The notes below the pieces were generated by a model that was not told where the DNA came from, did not search any database, and saw only the letters and a program-made list of their open reading frames with translations. A DNA stretch of 24,117 bases from a virus, in the IMG/VR virus record IMGVR_UViG_3300009593_003389, positions 1 through 24,117 of that record. One strand, written 5' to 3'. The translations under genes were made by a program, and so were the position numbers. Positions 22,868 to 24,117 of the stretch are shown one piece after another. The first letter of the stretch is position 1. The number at the start of each line of letters is the position of its first letter.

Positions 22868-22896
22868 AAAGGGGGTGCAAATGTACCCCCTTTTTT
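22868..22896 (+). terminator. Rho-independent terminator after hsp20
   Basis: AAAGGGGGT (22868-22876) pairs with ACCCCCTTT (22885-22893); a G-U and a C-G pair extend it inward to an AAAT tetraloop, and six T's begin at 22891. It closes the hsp20 unit 20 bases after the stop. Confidence 0.95.
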
Positions 22897-22914
22897 ATTT
22901 TAATAGGAGAAAAG

Positions 22915-23379
22915 TTGAAAATTACAAAGAATTTTTCTTTAAAGGAAATGACTTTTTCAGATACGGCAATTAGACGGAATATTGAAAACGATCCTGGAAC
23001 AGAAGAACTTATTAATTTGACAAACCTATGTGTTAAAATTCTTCAACCTGTCCGAGAACATTTTGCAAAATCTGTAAGAATTAATTCTGGATATCGATGT
23101 GTAAAATTATGCGAAGCAGTAGGTAGTTCTGGGAAATCCCAACATGCAAAAGGCCAGGCCGCCGATTTTGAAATTAATGGTTTGTCTAATTTGGAATTAG
23201 CAACGTGGGTTTATAAGAATTTAGATTTCGATCAAATCATTTTAGAGTTTCACGATCCAGATGCCGATCCCAATAGTGGTTGGGTACATTGCTCATATAG
23301 AAATGATGGAACAAACAGACATACTGGATTAATTATTAACAAAAAAACTAAAGGCAAATACTTGCCATGGAAGCCTTAA
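22915..23379 (+). CDS. Peptidase M15-type cell-wall peptidase (TTG start)
   Basis: A 154-residue zinc D-Ala-D-Ala carboxypeptidase-like (Peptidase_M15_3) protein. NFSLKEMTFSDTAIRR opens it, RINSGYRCVKLCEAVG is the substrate side, SQHAKGQAADFE gives the zinc His and Asp, and GWVHCSYRN the second zinc His. No signal peptide or membrane segment is seen, so release would need a holin; it may serve as endolysin or as a virion wall enzyme. Translation starts at TTG 22915: AGGAG at 22905-22909 is ideally placed, and the only nearby ATG, at codon 12, would remove the conserved FSLKE segment. No promoter of its own is seen after the hsp20 terminator. Confidence 0.88.
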   Translation: MKITKNFSLKEMTFSDTAIRRNIENDPGTEELINLTNLCVKILQPVREHFAKSVRINSGYRCVKLCEAVGSSGKSQHAKGQAADFEINGLSNLELATWVYKNLDFDQIILEFHDPDADPNSGWVHCSYRNDGTNRHTGLIINKKTKGKYLPWKP

Positions 23380-23398
23380 AATCATTATTCTGGAAAAT

Positions 23399-23412
23399 AT
23401 ATTTGCAAATAT
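23399..23412. repeat. 14-bp perfect palindrome
   Basis: ATATTTG/CAAATAT is a perfect palindrome 20 bases after the M15 stop, in the 157-base gap before gene 43. It has the symmetry of a dimeric repressor site, but no T run follows it and it is not a terminator. Confidence 0.4.
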
Positions 23413-23424
23413 TATTTGGTTGTC

Positions 23425-23464
23425 ATGTGTTTGTTAATAAACGGACATGGATTGACAAACACAT
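23425..23464. repeat. Inverted repeat over the gene 43 promoter
   Basis: ATGTGTTTGT (23425-23434) and ACAAACACAT (23455-23464) are exact inverted repeats, 20 bases apart. The right arm covers most of the -35 hexamer. Centre spacing is 30 bp, about three helical turns, which suits an operator. As RNA it would be a long-loop hairpin followed by TTTATT. Confidence 0.6.
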
Positions 23465-23480
23465 TTTATTGTGCTATGAT
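23453..23480 (+). promoter_or_regulatory. Sigma-70 promoter for gene 43
   Basis: TTGACA at 23453-23458, 16 bases, TATGAT at 23475-23480, 56 bases before the polymerase ATG. The leader holds AGGGAG at 23496-23501, about 35 bases from the ATG and thus too far to act directly. Confidence 0.82.
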
Positions 23481-23536
23481 AATTTAGATAAATTAGGGAG
23501 TAAATACGATAAATCTTGGTATCACAAACATAATTC

Positions 23537-24117
23537 ATGACCTTCTACACAAATGTTCAAAATTGGGCTGGTAAAATCTATTACAGAGGTATAGATTCTA
23601 ACGGCAAGCACTTCAAAAAGAAACTGGATTACTATCCCACCTTATACATCAATTCACCAGAACCTACAGAATACAAGAGTCTTGAGGGGCAATATCTTGC
23701 TCCTATAGAACCTGGTACTATTAGGGAATGTAGAGACTTCATTAAAAAATATGAAGGAGTTGATAATTTTAAAATTTTTGGAAATACGAATTATCATTAT
23801 ACATTCATAGCAGATACTTTTCCAGATCAACTTAAATACGATTTAAGTACAATAACAATTGCAAATATTGATATAGAAACTGGTTCAGAAAATGGATTTC
23901 CTAATCCTGAAACTGCTCCTGAACCTGTTACTTCAATTACTGTTTCTTTTAAAGGAACATATTATGTATTTGGTTGTGGTGAATATAAACAACATAGAAA
24001 TGATGTTCAATATTTTGATTGTGAAAATGAATTGCATTTACTTCAAGAATTCATGTCATTTTGGTCTAAGCAAGACATAGACATTATTACAGGTTGGAAT
24101 ATAAAGTTTTTTGATAT
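23537..24117 (+). CDS. 43: DNA polymerase gp43, N-terminal part (runs off the window)
   Basis: The first 193 codons of a family B replicative DNA polymerase. It starts MTFYTNVQNWAGKIYYRG and continues with LDYYPTLYINSPEP, as in T4-like polymerases. The exonuclease motif Exo I, NIDIETG, puts Asp and Glu at residues 112 and 114, the same numbers as in T4 gp43. GWNIKFFD at the window edge is Exo II. An in-frame TAA two codons upstream fixes the ATG at 23537. There is no proper ribosome site directly before it, which fits a translationally controlled gene; T4 gp43 represses its own message in the leader. The gene remains open to the last base. Confidence 0.95.
   Translation, partial: MTFYTNVQNWAGKIYYRGIDSNGKHFKKKLDYYPTLYINSPEPTEYKSLEGQYLAPIEPGTIRECRDFIKKYEGVDNFKIFGNTNYHYTFIADTFPDQLKYDLSTITIANIDIETGSENGFPNPETAPEPVTSITVSFKGTYYVFGCGEYKQHRNDVQYFDCENELHLLQEFMSFWSKQDIDIITGWNIKFFD

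Noticed and set aside
1-24117. tRNA genes, CRISPR arrays, insertion sequences or integrase
   Set aside because: The gaps between genes are short (longest 157 bases) and none shows a cloverleaf, regular repeats with spacers, or transposase or integrase motifs.

Overview
The window is a compact, strongly AT-rich segment of a T4-like myophage genome. Nearly all genes lie on the + strand and many are joined by ATGA or TAATG overlaps. Recognisable T4-core genes run in the order gp23 (3' end), tail-tube-like protein, UvsY, UvsW, gp55, gp47, gp46, gp45, gp44, gp62, RegA and gp43 (5' end). The accessory genes (peptide deformylase, CobS-like and CobT-like proteins, DUF2452, Hsp20, dUTPase, orphan C5 DNA methyltransferase, surface-sugar enzymes) resemble those of marine T4-like phages such as cyanophages and pelagiphages. 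No photosynthesis genes are in view, so I cannot name the host.

Layout. (1) 1-4636: end of the major capsid gene and its terminator, then sugar and methyl-transfer genes (a methyltransferase, two tandem paralogous Rossmann-like putative glycosyltransferases, a GT4 enzyme and a second methyltransferase) interleaved with a tail-tube-like gene and uvsY. An exact T4-type late-promoter box lies before the tube gene. (2) 4611-9878: recombination and late transcription block, uvsW, sigma factor 55, nuclease subunits 47 and 46, with two small genes between 47 and 46 (one ribbon-helix-helix-like). (3) 9875-13391: peptide deformylase, a frameshifted PP-loop (asparagine-synthase-like) gene, a DNA cytosine methyltransferase, a CmoA-like methyltransferase and a small unknown. 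(4) 13471-17696: a metallopeptidase/VWA (CobT-like) protein, DUF2452, a DUF3310-like protein and a CobS/MoxR-like AAA+ ATPase; the two large genes share an identical 20-bp promoter box. (5) 17770-24117: a GT-A glycosyltransferase, then the replisome cluster 45-44-62-regA-43, interrupted by a putative lipoprotein gene, dUTPase, Hsp20 and an M15 peptidase.

Regulation. Nine sites fit TTGACA-N16/17-TAYNAT-like host sigma-70 promoters; several are buried in the 3' ends of upstream genes, and in three the TGA stop codon lies inside the -35 hexamer. Three hairpin terminators are clear (after gp23, after the CobS-like gene, after hsp20).

The most interesting item is the leader of hsp20 (about 22280-22379). 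It is a chain of hairpins ending in one that covers the Shine-Dalgarno sequence and has a single bulged G in the anti-SD strand. This is the layout of ROSE-type RNA thermometers, here in front of a phage small heat-shock gene that has its own consensus promoter and terminator. Other points of note are the AAA+/VWA/metallopeptidase pair, the putative lipoprotein between the two clamp-loader genes, the CmoA-like protein, and an inverted repeat over the gp43 promoter. All functions are inferred by reading; no database search was run.
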